Shown: positions 30,268 through 41,434, counted from the stretch's first letter. The stretch: DNA of 64,000 bases from Sphingobacteriales bacterium (GCA_016708305.1 JADJGB010000001.1:62001-126000); one strand, 5' to 3'. Numbers and translations: made by a program. Notes: a model not told the origin generated them from the sequence alone.

Positions 30268-33200
30268 ATGAGTTTATTCATTTCTTTATCAAATTGGAAG
30301 AAGCTTTTGGGTATGTTTATTGTTATCCTATTAATACCAGGTTGGTTATTAGGACAGGCAGGCCAGAAAGACATATCAGGGAAGGTAGTGGATAATGCCA
30401 ACAATCCGATTGGCGGAATAACAATAAGCTTAAAAAACAGTACCTTGGCCACTTCTTCAAAGGCGGATGGCTCCTTTAACATTAAAGCCAATATTGGTAA
30501 TATATTGGTATTGACCTCAGTAGGATATGAAACTGTTGAGGTTGCCATAACCTCAGCCGCAAGCCTCACAATTGTTTTAAATGAAAAGAAGGAGGTTCTT
30601 ACCGATGTGGTTGTAATTGGCTACGGTAAAGGGAACAAGAAAACACTATCAAGTGCCATCACAAGCATTAAGCCCGAGGAGCTAAACAAGGTGGTGACCG
30701 GCGACATTGGTCAATTATTGCAAGGGAAAGTTGCGGGTCTAAATATTACTGCAAGCGGCGACCCCAACCGCTCGGCCTCAGTTACACTAAGAGGCGCTTC
30801 AACAATTAACAGTCCGGGTGGCCCATTTTATGTAATTGATGGTGTGCCAGGAGCCGATATTGCTGCTATTGCACCGGATGATATCGCTTCGATAGATGTT
30901 TTGAAAGATGCTGCAGCCACGGCTATTTATGGTAACAAGGCATCAAACGGCGTTATCATGGTTAGTACTAAGAAGGGGCGTGCAGGTAGAATACAGGCTT
31001 CTTACAACGGCTACGTGGGGATAGAAAAAGTTTCAGGAGAGTTAGATGTAATGGATGCCAGCCAAATTAAGGCATTTGTTGCAAAAAGTGGTCTTAGTAT
31101 TTCGCCAAACGATGATTTTGGTAAAAATACTAATTGGTTGAAGGCTGTGCAAAGGTCTCAGGCTTTCTCTCAAAACCATAATATTTCTTTCAGCGGAGGC
31201 TCTGAAAAATCTCTATACAGCGCAAGCCTTAACTACCTGAATAAGGAAGGTATTTTGCTCAAGAGTAATTTACAACGTGTTATTGCAAGGTTGAGTTTAG
31301 AGCAGTTTGTATTAAATGATAAAGTAAAGTTGGGGTTGAATTTATCCAATTCCAGCAGTAAAGCGCAAAACACGCCGCTACGTAATGTGGTTTTATTGCA
31401 GGCAGCCAAACATTTGCCTGTTTCTCCTATTTATAAAGACAATGGTTCTTATTTTGAGAATTTTAATACGCCTGGTTATTATAATCCACTCTCCTTGATT
31501 AATAATGCACAGGATGACACCAAGTATAATACCCTTTTAGGAAATTTCACTGTGGAAGCTAAATTGCCTTGGGACTTCAAGTACAACCTAAATGCATCTT
31601 ATCAAAAAAATTCATCATTGCATGGTGAGTATTACAATAGTTATTATAGCAACAATTATAAATCAGGATTTTATAATAATCCCGACCCAGGATTCTCCTC
31701 ACACTCGTTGCTTTCGTTTGGAACCAAAGGAGCAGCATACCGTAGTGCTTATGAAAACAATTCAACAACGATCGAATCGTTTTTGACTTGGGATAAAAAG
31801 CTAAACCTCCATTCAATTAATGCGGTATTGGGTTATTCATGGCAGGAAAACAACTGGGGCGATGGCTTGCAGGCTAACAACACAAACTTTGTATCGGATT
31901 ATACAGGATATTATAATTTGGGATTAGGAAATTACAACGCGGTAAGTGGGTATGTGGTAGATTTTGGTGGAACTGTTTACCAAACCACCAGGTTTATTTC
32001 TGATTTTTTTCGGATTAATTACAATTTTGCTGAGAAATATCTCTTGCAGGCATCTATCAGACGTGATGGGAGTTCAGTATTCGGAACTAATAACCAATGG
32101 GGTTATTTTCCTGCCGTGGGATTGGCATGGCGGATTAACGAGGAAGCGTTTTTGAAGAACTCCAATTTTATTAATGACCTTAAACTCAGATTTAGTTACG
32201 GGCAAACTGGTAATGCATTTGGTTTTGGCGCTTACACAGCCAAACAATTATTCAGCAGTCAGGGTACCTATTACAATGCCGGTGTTTTTGCCACAGCAAT
32301 TGGCGTTACACAGGGTTCCAACCCTGACCTAAAATGGGAGGTTACAGGTACAAGTAACATTGGGTTAGACTTTGGCCTGTTGCAGAACAAAGTAAGCGGT
32401 ACTCTTGATTTTTACCAAAAGACAACTACCAATATGATTTTCGGTTATACTGTAAGTAATACGATTTTGCCGGGTGGTTATGTTTGGGGCAATGGAGGAA
32501 AAATTAGAAACAGAGGTATTGAGTTAACACTTTCGGCAACGCCAGTTTCAACTAAAAATTTTAAATGGAATACTGCAGCAAACTTTGCGGTAAATAAAAA
32601 CCTGATCCAGAATATGGATGGTCCTGAAAAGTATGGGGTTTCTTCAGATTCTATCAGATATACGAAGCCCGAAGGCCCGGGGCAAACCAATACTTCGCTG
32701 CAAATTTTGAAGGTGGGATACCCAATCGGTCAGTTTTTTGCTTTTAGTTATGCCGGAAAGGATGCAAGTGGTAATTCTCAGTTTTTGAAGAAAAGTGATG
32801 GGTCGTTAACAACAGCTCCAGCAATTGGTAATGATTATTTTTATTTGGCCAGCCCACATCCTAAGCTATTATTAGGCTGGAACAATACCATAAACTACAA
32901 TAATTTCGACTTCAATTTCTTCTTTAGAGGGGTTTTTGGCAATAAAATATTTAATGCCACCCGTGCCGATCTTTCATACACCGTAAATGCCGCAGTAATT
33001 AATATTTCTAATAAGGCAGTTAACGATCTGATGACGGATGCAAAGAACAATTCTTATTCTGATCGGTATATCGAAAATGGCTCCTATGTAAGGTTAGATA
33101 ATGCGACTTTGGGATACAAAGTGCCTGTTAAAAACAATTATATTAAGGCATTGAGATTGTATGTAACCGGCAATAATTTATTGGTTATTACAAAATATTC

Positions 33201-33309
33201 AGGTATTGACCCCGAGATTAATCAAGGAGGCATCGCATTAGGTGTGGATTATAATAATTTTTATCCCAAAACCCGGATTATTATGTTTGGTTTAAACATG
33301 GGGTTTTAA
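30268..33309 (+). CDS. SusC/RagA-type TonB-dependent outer-membrane transporter 1
   Basis: 1013 residues, intact. It imports oligosaccharides across the outer membrane, powered by TonB. Domains in order are signal peptide, carboxypeptidase-regulatory-like beta-sandwich (about 35-115, DISGKVVDNANNPIGGITIS), plug (about 120-240, with LLQGKVAGLNI, YVIDGVPG and SIDVLKDAAATAIYGNKASN) and a 22-strand barrel ending in an aromatic residue (FGLNMGF). The SusD partner follows after 35 bases. Its codon context and frame are clean, unlike many neighbours. Confidence 0.97.
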   Translation: MSLFISLSNWKKLLGMFIVILLIPGWLLGQAGQKDISGKVVDNANNPIGGITISLKNSTLATSSKADGSFNIKANIGNILVLTSVGYETVEVAITSAASLTIVLNEKKEVLTDVVVIGYGKGNKKTLSSAITSIKPEELNKVVTGDIGQLLQGKVAGLNITASGDPNRSASVTLRGASTINSPGGPFYVIDGVPGADIAAIAPDDIASIDVLKDAAATAIYGNKASNGVIMVSTKKGRAGRIQASYNGYVGIEKVSGELDVMDASQIKAFVAKSGLSISPNDDFGKNTNWLKAVQRSQAFSQNHNISFSGGSEKSLYSASLNYLNKEGILLKSNLQRVIARLSLEQFVLNDKVKLGLNLSNSSSKAQNTPLRNVVLLQAAKHLPVSPIYKDNGSYFENFNTPGYYNPLSLINNAQDDTKYNTLLGNFTVEAKLPWDFKYNLNASYQKNSSLHGEYYNSYYSNNYKSGFYNNPDPGFSSHSLLSFGTKGAAYRSAYENNSTTIESFLTWDKKLNLHSINAVLGYSWQENNWGDGLQANNTNFVSDYTGYYNLGLGNYNAVSGYVVDFGGTVYQTTRFISDFFRINYNFAEKYLLQASIRRDGSSVFGTNNQWGYFPAVGLAWRINEEAFLKNSNFINDLKLRFSYGQTGNAFGFGAYTAKQLFSSQGTYYNAGVFATAIGVTQGSNPDLKWEVTGTSNIGLDFGLLQNKVSGTLDFYQKTTTNMIFGYTVSNTILPGGYVWGNGGKIRNRGIELTLSATPVSTKNFKWNTAANFAVNKNLIQNMDGPEKYGVSSDSIRYTKPEGPGQTNTSLQILKVGYPIGQFFAFSYAGKDASGNSQFLKKSDGSLTTAPAIGNDYFYLASPHPKLLLGWNNTINYNNFDFNFFFRGVFGNKIFNATRADLSYTVNAAVINISNKAVNDLMTDAKNNSYSDRYIENGSYVRLDNATLGYKVPVKNNYIKALRLYVTGNNLLVITKYSGIDPEINQGGIALGVDYNNFYPKTRIIMFGLNMGF

Positions 33310-33344
33310 AATCACCTCTTTTGAACAATTAAATTATATACGCA

Positions 33345-35009
33345 ATGAAAAAGATACTTAAATATTCAATACTTTCCTCAATAGTTATATTATTGTTTTG
33401 GTCTTGTCATAAAATTGATGTAACACCTAAATCTCTTTACACCGAAGATGTTTTTCCTGCCACCGAAGATCAGTTTCAGTCGATTATAGGTCCGGTTTAC
33501 ACAAGTTTAAGAGGTCATTACGGGCTTACCTATTTCTTTATTACAGAAGCAACAACAGATGAGGCGATTTTACCGGCATACGGAGGAAGCTGGTACGATG
33601 GCGGCAGTTATGAAAATATGCACCGGCATACCTGGACAAAAGACCATAACTGGGTAGGCTCGGCATGGAGTGATGCTACCGGACTGGTAGGAATTTGCAA
33701 CCAAACCATGTATATTTTACGGAATGCTCCCGAAGGGGATATAAAAAAAATCAGCCTTGCCGAAGTAAGAGCTATCCGGGCCTATGCGTTTTGGGAATTA
33801 TTGGATTTATTTGGAGGTGTTCCGCTTGATACCTTGTACCCAAGCCCTGGATTGCAAGCCAAGGCAAGCCGTACCGATGTTTTTAATTTTGTCGAGTCGG
33901 AGCTTAAAGCAGTTGCACCATATCTTAAAACAAATGTGGATGCAGGAACCTATGGAAAGCCCACACAGTTCTTTGCATACAGTTTATTGGCAAAGTTGTA
34001 TTTGAATGCTGAAGTATATACTGGTGCCAAAAGGTTGAATGAATGTATTAATGCTTGCGATGTGGTGATTAATTCGGGGAAATATGCAATTGAATCACGT
34101 AATTCCTACCTTCAAATGTTTTACTCCAATAACGGGCCGGCTATGAAGGAATTTATTTTTGCAGTGCCTTATGACCCTGCCACATCAAACGGTTATTTTT
34201 TCCCGGCAAGGTATGACCTTAACAGAAGTCTTGGTATTAAATATCGATATTCCGGTTCTACCCCCGGCAATAATACCAATCCCGTAATGAATCAAACAAG
34301 CGGTAATGGCTTGATAAACAGTAAACCCAGCGGCCCCCGTGCTACTTTGTCGTCTTTCTTGAACTATTTTTTGGATGACGCCAATGATATACGTTTGAAA
34401 CAATGGCTTTATGGTCCACAAACCTGGGATAATGGCAGCCCCTTAATGGTTAGAACAACCAAGAAAGGCTATGACCAGTTTTATGCTGGCGCTGATGGCA
34501 CTGCTGAATACATTTATCAACTTACAATTGATACTTCAATTAAGCTCAGGCAGAATCCAACCTTATTTGATTGCGGCAATGATGAAATTGCATGGAACCA
34601 AGGTGCGAGAAATATTAAATTTTATCCTGATGCCAACTCTACAACAAGAAACCAGGGAAATGATATGCCCGTATTCCGATTCAGTGATATTTTATTAATG
34701 AAAGCAGAGGCTATTTTGCGGGGAGGAACTGCCACAGGAGGGCAGACGGCACTTTCATTGGTAAATCAAATCAGGTCTAATCGCTCCACTTCAGCAGCTT
34801 GGGCTTCCATATCATTGGAACAGCTTTATCAGGAGCGTTGCCGTGAATTGGTTTGGGAGTGCCAGCACCGTACCGATATGATCCGCTTTGGCAAGTTTGA
34901 AAATATCTATGGATTTAAAACAAATACAGATACATATCGCCGGATTTTTCCAATTCCGACATTTGCAATGACAACAAATAAAAAATTGGAACAAAATACG
35001 GGGTATTAA
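33345..35009 (+). CDS. SusD/RagB-type outer-membrane glycan-binding lipoprotein 1
   Basis: 554 residues, intact. The lipoprotein signal ends LLFWSC, placing it on the outer membrane with the SusC partner. TPR-rich SusD features include EVRAIRAYAFWELLDLFGG and PVFRFSDILLMKAEAIL. The C-terminal signature includes LYQERCRELVWECQHRTDMIRFG. SusD proteins bind oligosaccharides over the transporter mouth. A strong terminator follows at 35040. Confidence 0.96.
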   Translation: MKKILKYSILSSIVILLFWSCHKIDVTPKSLYTEDVFPATEDQFQSIIGPVYTSLRGHYGLTYFFITEATTDEAILPAYGGSWYDGGSYENMHRHTWTKDHNWVGSAWSDATGLVGICNQTMYILRNAPEGDIKKISLAEVRAIRAYAFWELLDLFGGVPLDTLYPSPGLQAKASRTDVFNFVESELKAVAPYLKTNVDAGTYGKPTQFFAYSLLAKLYLNAEVYTGAKRLNECINACDVVINSGKYAIESRNSYLQMFYSNNGPAMKEFIFAVPYDPATSNGYFFPARYDLNRSLGIKYRYSGSTPGNNTNPVMNQTSGNGLINSKPSGPRATLSSFLNYFLDDANDIRLKQWLYGPQTWDNGSPLMVRTTKKGYDQFYAGADGTAEYIYQLTIDTSIKLRQNPTLFDCGNDEIAWNQGARNIKFYPDANSTTRNQGNDMPVFRFSDILLMKAEAILRGGTATGGQTALSLVNQIRSNRSTSAAWASISLEQLYQERCRELVWECQHRTDMIRFGKFENIYGFKTNTDTYRRIFPIPTFAMTTNKKLEQNTGY

Positions 35010-35039
35010 TTTAAAAAACCACTTCACCTTAATTTTCAG

Positions 35040-35075
35040 ACCCGAAGTTCACCAGCTTCGGGTTTGATTTTTTTT
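35040..35075 (+). terminator. Rho-independent terminator after SusD 1
   Basis: Stem ACCCGAAG (35040-35047) pairs perfectly with CTTCGGGT (35056-35063) around an 8-base loop, followed by a T8 run at 35068-35075. It lies 31 bases after the SusD stop and 55 bases before the GH92 start. Confidence 0.88.
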
Positions 35076-35130
35076 GAGTTGCAAATTATCGGGTAAAGCA
35101 AAGCCGGAAAATTATTTAAATGGTTACATA

Positions 35131-37388
35131 ATGAGTACAATGAAAAAGTTGATTACAACTGTATTCTTATCTTTTATCCTGGTTCTGCCAAAGGCTCAAA
35201 GTCTGTTGCAATATGTGCAACCGTTTACCGGAACAGCGCCTTCAACCACCATTTCAGCCCAAAGGCACAGTGAGGCTGGCAGTGAGAAAAATGCCAATAC
35301 CATTCCTGCTGTTGGCCTGCCATTTGGCATGACTCAGTTTACTCCTCAAACAAGATTTACAGAAAAAAAATGTGTGCCTCCTTATTTTTATAACGACAGT
35401 TTGTTTAGCGGAATTAGAGCCACACACTGGATTAGTGGAAGCTGTATGCAGGACTACGGAAGTTTTACAGTAATGCCTGTAACCGGAAAAATAAGAATAG
35501 GGAAGTCGGGTTATCAGACGCTATTTTCTCATGAAAAAGAATCCACTACTCCTGCTTACTATCAACTTCTATTGCCAGAGCAAAACCTGAACATAGAAGT
35601 AACTTCCACCCTGCGATGCGGCATCATAAAGTTTACAATGCTTAAAAACGATAGCCTGCATTTGTTATTTACACCCAATAGTGATTTTGCCGTTTGCTCT
35701 GTAAATATTAATTCTTCGACGGGAGACATTACCGGCTTCAATACTGCTCATCGCATCTATCAGGGAAAAGGAGAAAAGGCCGGTTTTGATGGCTGTTACT
35801 ATTTCAAACCCAGCAAAAAGTTCACTGCTTCCGGTACTTTTTTAATAATCAAATTTTGAATGAAAGCTCCATTGTAAACAAACCAGATGGCGTAGCCTAC
35901 ATCAGCTATTATTTGAAAAAAGGTGAATCAGTTGAGCTTTATATTGGCACTTCCTTTACTACCATTAACGGAGCAAAAAATAATTATTTTTCGGAAATTG
36001 GCGATAAAAAGTTTAGTCAGATTAAGCTACTGGCTCAAAATGCCTGGGAAAAATCCTTAGGGCAGATTAGGATAGAAACAAAAGACACATGCGAAAAACG
36101 CATATTTTATACCGCTATGTATCATGCAATGCAGCAGCCCCGATTGATGAGTGATGCAGATGGTACCTATCCGATATTTTCAAGCAAATATGAAACGGAT
36201 AATATTTCGAAGGGGAATTATTATGACGATTTTTCCATGTGGGATATTTATCGGGCGCAGTTGCCTTTGATTGAATTACTAAATCCGGGCTTAACTAACC
36301 AGTTTGTTCGATCTCTTATTTTAAAAGGAAAACAAGGCGGATGGTTGCCGATATTCCCATGCTGGAACAATTATACCGCAGCCATGATTGGAGATCATGC
36401 TGCTATTGTAATAGCATCTGCATATAATAAAGGTATCAGAGGGTATGATGTAAAGGAAGCGTATCAATTAATGCGAAAAAACGCTTTTGAAATACCGGCT
36501 GAACAAGATTATAAAAATGGTATGGGCAGGAGGGCCCTTGCGTCTTATTTGAAATATGGATACATCCCAATGGAAGATAGTGTACCGGATGCTTTTCATA
36601 AACAGGAACAGGTGAGCCGAACTCTGGAATATGCTTATGATGATTATGCAGTAGCCAATATCGCAAAGGCATTAAATCATAAGAAAGATAATTTGGCATT
36701 AAAAGAGCGGTCAGCCAATTACAAAAACATATTTGATAAATCTGTAGGCATGATGAGAGGAAGACAATCAAACGGTAATTGGGCAATGAGTTTTAATCCG
36801 GACATTCGAGAAGCCTATATTACAGAAGGTACACCTCGCCAATATACATTCTATGTGCCGCAAGATATGGAAGGATTAGTAAAACTAATGGGAGGCAAAG
36901 AGGATTTCGAGGCTGCATTGGATGTCTTATTTGCTCAGGGAGAATACTGGCATGGAAATGAGCCTGGACATCACATTCCTTTTCTTTATAATTATACCAA
37001 CTCGCCATTTAAAACTCAGAAGATCGTCAGAAATATTTTGAAAGAAGAATATGCCGAAGGGCCGGGTGGGCTTTGTGGAAATGACGATGCCGGGCAGATG
37101 AGTGCATGGTATATTTTTGCATCACTTGGGTTTTATCCGATAGATCCGGTTTCGGGCAAATATGAAATCTGTAGTCCCCTATTTGACAAAATTACTATTC
37201 AATTGTTGAATGAGAAGAAGCTTCAAATATATACAAAGAAGCAATCAGAAAAATCAATTTATATACATAAAATTGAATGGAACGGGCAGCTGCATAATAG
37301 GAAATATTTTACTTATTTCGACATTCTGAAGGGTGGAGTGATGACGTTTCAATTGAAGGATGATCCGATTCAGCCAAAAAGTAAATAG
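35131..37388 (+). CDS. GH92 alpha-mannosidase (one-base frameshift)
   Basis: Exported, calcium-dependent exo-alpha-mannosidase family, about 752 residues. ATG 35131 (or 35140) precedes the signal MKKLITTVFLSFILVLPKAQ. One missing T in the T6 run at 35838-35843 restores GTFFNNQILNESSIVNKP. Family motifs are DDFSMWDIYRAQLPL, QEQVSRTLEYAYDDY, HGNEPGHHIPFLYNY and, near the C-terminus, CGNDDAGQMSAW. GH92 is typical of N-glycan or fungal mannan use and is odd next to arabinan enzymes. Other specificities in the family are possible. It lies just behind a terminator, so its expression probably depends on read-through or its own promoter. Confidence 0.93.
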
Positions 37389-37827
37389 AAAACCCAACCT
37401 GTCTAAATAATGTATATCTTACTTGATACTTAAAAACCATTTGAAATGATAGGTATTGACACGAAAACTAAAATAAATTTTGTAATTGTGAAAATACATT
37501 TATATTTACACTCAAATAACGAAGTTTATGCTTTGTATAGAATCTAATTTGAAAGGAAAGCAAATTTTTTTATACTTGATTGATGATTTTATAATAAGTT
37601 AAAAAAGTGAGTTCACGATTGACGGGGGTCCGAATATGCATTTTGAAAGGAGAAATTGTTTTATATCCGAAAACGCTTATAATCACATTTTTTATATATT
37701 AAATTCAATTTTAAGCCATGCAACTACGACGATTAATTTGTGGGATGCCTTTCAGGCATATTTTTTCCTGTGGCCAAAATGGTCTAATTAAGTGTTTTTC
37801 TTTAAATTTTCTTGAAGTGAAAAATAT
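37389..37827. other. 439-base intergenic region with a hairpin
   Basis: AT-rich stretch between GH92 and the GH51 cluster. Besides a terminator-like hairpin at 37745-37766, it holds a TAATTTG at 37545-37551 without a clear -33 partner. A 51-codon frame at 37636-37791 crosses the hairpin and has no recognisable product. Confidence 0.65.
37745..37766 (+). terminator. Terminator-like hairpin upstream of the GH51 cluster
   Basis: ATGCCT (37745-37750) pairs perfectly with AGGCAT (37754-37759) around TTC, followed by A and T6 (37761-37766). The stem is short, but the T-tail is good. It could end the GH92 transcript or act in the leader of the GH51 genes. Confidence 0.55.
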
Positions 37828-39783
37828 ATGTTTTTAATATTATTGGTATCTGCATTTGCTGCCAATGCCCAAAACCATACATTTTCTATTCAGGTAAACA
37901 AACCAGGAGTATCCATTTCTCCAAATATGTACGGCTTGTTTTTTGAAGACATTAATTTAGGCGCAGATGGCGGTATTTATGCAGAACTAATCAAAAACCG
38001 TTCATTTGAATTTTTCAAACCTTTGATGGGTTGGCAAGTAACGCAAAAACCTTTCAGAGAAGGCTCTGTTGTAGTATTGAACAGAGGCAGCCAGTTCAAA
38101 ACAAATCCACGATTTTTAAGACTTTCTCTTAATAATATAAATCAGGAAACTATGTCCTTAACTAATGAAGGATTTCGTGGAATGGGTATTAAAAAGGGGC
38201 TGCGATATGATTTGTCCTTTTTGTATAAAACCAATGAAGCTGGAATAAAAATCAGAGCATCACTATTAAATAGTAATAATAAGGAGATTGGTTCAGCCAT
38301 CATTACCCCTGTGCCGAATGAAGGGTGGGAAACATATTCTATTAGTTTTAATGCCACAGATACTGCCTTAAAAGGCGCATTTAAATTATCATTTGAAGGA
38401 AATGGGATTATTGATTTGGATATGATCTCCTTGTTTCCCGCAGACACCTGGAAAGGACGACCGGGCGGTTTGCGTGCCGACATGATACAAATGCTGGCTG
38501 ACATGAAACCAGGTTTTGTTCGTTTTCCCGGTGGATGTGTGGTAGAAGGGTTTGATATTGCCCAGCGTTACCAGTGGAAAAATACTATAGGCCCTATCGA
38601 AAGCCGCCCTACCCTCATCAACCGGTGGAACTTTGAATTTGCGCATCGCCCTGCTCCCGACTATTTTCAATCATTTGGGCTTGGTTTTTTTGAATATTTT
38701 CAGATATGTGAAGACATTGGTGCAGCGCCATTGCCTATTCTAAATTGTGGCATGGCATGCCAGTTTAATTCTGCAGAACTGGTGCCTTTAAGTGAATTAC
38801 AACCTTATGTTCAGGATGCTTTGGATCTGGTGGAATTTGCCAATGGCAATGTCCATTCCAAATGGGGCAAAATCAGAAGCGATATGGGGCATCCCCAACC
38901 ATTTAATTTAAAAATGATGGGTATTGGCAATGAAAACTGGGGGCCACAATATATCGAGCGATTCAAAATATTTCAAAAGGCCTTAAAGGAAAAATATCCT
39001 GAAATTAAATTAATAGGCAGTAGTGGTACTGATCCAAACGGCGACAGGTTTGATTTTTTAAACAACAACCTGCGTTTCATAAAAGTTGATTTTATTGATG
39101 AGCATTTTTACCGCACTCCTCAGTTTTTCTATAGCAATGCAAACCGATACGACAGCTATCCACGTAAGGAATCGAAAGTATTTGCAGGCGAATATGCCTC
39201 CCATGCTTCGGGGGTGCCCAATGGCGTAACTAAAAATAACTGGTTGTCTGCTTTGTCTGAGGCGGCTATGATGACAGGGTTTGAGCGTAATGCAGATGTA
39301 GTGCATATGGCATCTTATGCTCCTTTGTTTGCTCATGTTGATGGCTGGCAATGGACTCCCGACCTGATTTGGATAGATAACCTGAATATTTATGGCACTC
39401 CAAATTATTATGTACAGAAACTTTATTCATTAAATAAAGGCTCAAGAGTTATTCCTATACAGCTTGATGGCAAGCCAATTATAGGTCAGGACAGTCTTTT
39501 TGCTTCAGCATCATCTAACGAAAAATCAAAGGAACTAATTATTAAAATTGTAAATGCGAATAATATGGCGCAAACAATCAGCCTGAACTTTGCAGGGATG
39601 AGGTTATTAAATACTTCAGCAAAATTAATTGAGCTTCAAAACGATGACTTAACTTCATGTAATTCAATTCAATTTCCAACGAATATTTCACCTGTGGAAT
39701 CTGAAATAAAGGTAAAGGGAAAAAGACCGGTAATTACTGTTAAGAAATATTCTTTTAGCATTATTAAAGTGAAATATACCTAA
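37828..39783 (+). CDS. GH51 alpha-L-arabinofuranosidase, exported
   Basis: 651 residues. It releases alpha-L-arabinofuranose from arabinan or arabinoxylan side chains. It opens with GLFFEDINLGADGG, followed by a carbohydrate-binding-like beta-sandwich insert (about 60-200). The barrel carries FVRFPGGCVVEG, the acid/base in MGIGNENWG and the nucleophile in VFAGEYASH. ATG 37828 gives only a short signal (MFLILLVSAFAANAQ). A GTG at 37817 would give a better one (MKNICFLILLVSAFAANA) if one T were missing from the T5 run at 37831-37835. Closely related in plan to the GH51 half of the gene at 41444. Confidence 0.92.
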   Translation: MFLILLVSAFAANAQNHTFSIQVNKPGVSISPNMYGLFFEDINLGADGGIYAELIKNRSFEFFKPLMGWQVTQKPFREGSVVVLNRGSQFKTNPRFLRLSLNNINQETMSLTNEGFRGMGIKKGLRYDLSFLYKTNEAGIKIRASLLNSNNKEIGSAIITPVPNEGWETYSISFNATDTALKGAFKLSFEGNGIIDLDMISLFPADTWKGRPGGLRADMIQMLADMKPGFVRFPGGCVVEGFDIAQRYQWKNTIGPIESRPTLINRWNFEFAHRPAPDYFQSFGLGFFEYFQICEDIGAAPLPILNCGMACQFNSAELVPLSELQPYVQDALDLVEFANGNVHSKWGKIRSDMGHPQPFNLKMMGIGNENWGPQYIERFKIFQKALKEKYPEIKLIGSSGTDPNGDRFDFLNNNLRFIKVDFIDEHFYRTPQFFYSNANRYDSYPRKESKVFAGEYASHASGVPNGVTKNNWLSALSEAAMMTGFERNADVVHMASYAPLFAHVDGWQWTPDLIWIDNLNIYGTPNYYVQKLYSLNKGSRVIPIQLDGKPIIGQDSLFASASSNEKSKELIIKIVNANNMAQTISLNFAGMRLLNTSAKLIELQNDDLTSCNSIQFPTNISPVESEIKVKGKRPVITVKKYSFSIIKVKYT

Positions 39784-39892
39784 TGTCAGAATTAATAATT
39801 ATTAGAAATGCCTGAATATGTCCAAGTCGAAAAAGTTCAATTAAATATAAAACGCAATAAATAATTTAATCTTTAAAAAACAAATATTATTT

Positions 39893-41434
39893 ATGAATAA
39901 AAAAGTGCTTTTGTTATTGTCAGTTACCTTTTTTAGTATGGCAAGAGCTCAAGAAGCTACTTTAATATTGAATGTTGAAGATGCCAAAACAACCATTTCA
40001 AAGCATATTTACGGGCATTTTTCCGAACATTTAGGCAGATGTATTTATGATGGTTTTTGGATAGATCCAAAACTCAATGTGCCTAAAAGAGACCGGATAA
40101 GATTGGATGTGGTTGATGCGCTCAAAAAAATAAATATTCCAAATCTTCGCTGGCCAGGCGGATGTTTTGCAGATGAGTACCACTGGCGTGACGGTATTGG
40201 CGACAGAAAAAAAAGACCAAAAATGGTAAACAATAATTGGGGAGGAGTATCTGAAGATAACAGCTTTGGCACACACGAGTTTCTACAATTGTGTGACTTG
40301 CTGGGTACTGAGCCTTATATTGCCGGTAATGTAGGTAGTGGTACTGTAGAAGAAATGTCAAAATGGGTAGAATATCTGAACTCGGATGGCGATAGCCCTA
40401 TGACGCAAATAAGGAAATTGAATGGACAAAACAAACCTTGGAAGGTAAGTTTTTGGGGAGTGGGCAACGAAAGCTGGGGATGTGGAGGCAATATGACAGC
40501 CGAATACTATGCAAATGAATACCGGCGTTATGCCACATTTGCGCGTAACTACGCTTCTGTTTCTTTGAAAAAAATTGCAGGAGGCGCCAACTCGGCAGAT
40601 TACAACTGGACTGAGGTTTTAATGAGAAATATTCCCCGCCACCTGATGTGGGGTATCAGCCTGCATCATTACACCATACCAACAGGCAACTGGGGCAAAA
40701 AAGGTGCAGCGACCCACTTTGATGAGGCAGAATATTTCAATACTATGAAAAATTGCCTTTTTATGGATACATTGGTAAGCAAACATGCCGCCATCATGGA
40801 TAAATATGATCGTGATAAACAAGTGGCTTTGGTAGTGGATGAGTGGGGAATTTGGACAGATGTAGAACCCGGAACTCACCCAGGCTTCCTTTATCAGCAA
40901 AACAGCTTACGGGATGCATTGATTGCAGGCTCCACACTCAATATTTTTAATAATCATGCCGATCGTGTGCGAATGGCTAATCTGGCACAAACAGTAAATG
41001 TGTTGCAGGCAATTATCCTAACCAAAGGCAAAGAAATGTTGCTTACACCTACTTATTACGTTTTTGAAATGTTTAAAAACCACATGGAGGCAAAATTGAT
41101 ACCATTCACCCTTTCGTCACCGGATTACATAAGCAACAACCACAAACTTCCGGCTGTAAATGTCTCTGCATCAATAGATTCATCAGGAAAGGTAAATATT
41201 ACACTGGTTAATATCGACCCAAAAAATGAAATTACTATTCATGCAAATATCAATGGCAAATCGATTGGAAAGGTTAAAGGTAGTATTCTAACTTCAAAAT
41301 CATATACTGATATCAATACTTTTGAAAATAAAAGGAAAGTGATTCCGGCCAATTTTGCAGGCGCAATAATTTCTAATGGTAAGGTTGAGATAAAAATACC
41401 AGAACTAAGTGTGGTAAGTCTTCTGTTATATTAA
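39893..41434 (+). CDS. GH51 alpha-L-arabinofuranosidase, AbfA-like, exported
   Basis: 513 residues, intact, with signal peptide MNKKVLLLLSVTFFSMARA. This is the compact GH51 type (barrel plus C-terminal beta domain): SKHIYGHFSEHLGRC, LRWPGGCFADEYHWRDGIG, acid/base in WGVGNESWGCGG, and nucleophile in LVVDEWGIW. Most relatives of this form are cytoplasmic hexamers; this one carries a signal peptide. Together with the two other GH51 enzymes it suggests stepwise removal of arabinose in different linkages. Confidence 0.95.
   Translation: MNKKVLLLLSVTFFSMARAQEATLILNVEDAKTTISKHIYGHFSEHLGRCIYDGFWIDPKLNVPKRDRIRLDVVDALKKINIPNLRWPGGCFADEYHWRDGIGDRKKRPKMVNNNWGGVSEDNSFGTHEFLQLCDLLGTEPYIAGNVGSGTVEEMSKWVEYLNSDGDSPMTQIRKLNGQNKPWKVSFWGVGNESWGCGGNMTAEYYANEYRRYATFARNYASVSLKKIAGGANSADYNWTEVLMRNIPRHLMWGISLHHYTIPTGNWGKKGAATHFDEAEYFNTMKNCLFMDTLVSKHAAIMDKYDRDKQVALVVDEWGIWTDVEPGTHPGFLYQQNSLRDALIAGSTLNIFNNHADRVRMANLAQTVNVLQAIILTKGKEMLLTPTYYVFEMFKNHMEAKLIPFTLSSPDYISNNHKLPAVNVSASIDSSGKVNITLVNIDPKNEITIHANINGKSIGKVKGSILTSKSYTDINTFENKRKVIPANFAGAIISNGKVEIKIPELSVVSLLLY

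Noticed and set aside
37636..37791. A 51-codon frame in the GH92 to GH51 gap
   Set aside because: It reads through the hairpin at 37745, has no recognisable product and lacks a coding neighbourhood.
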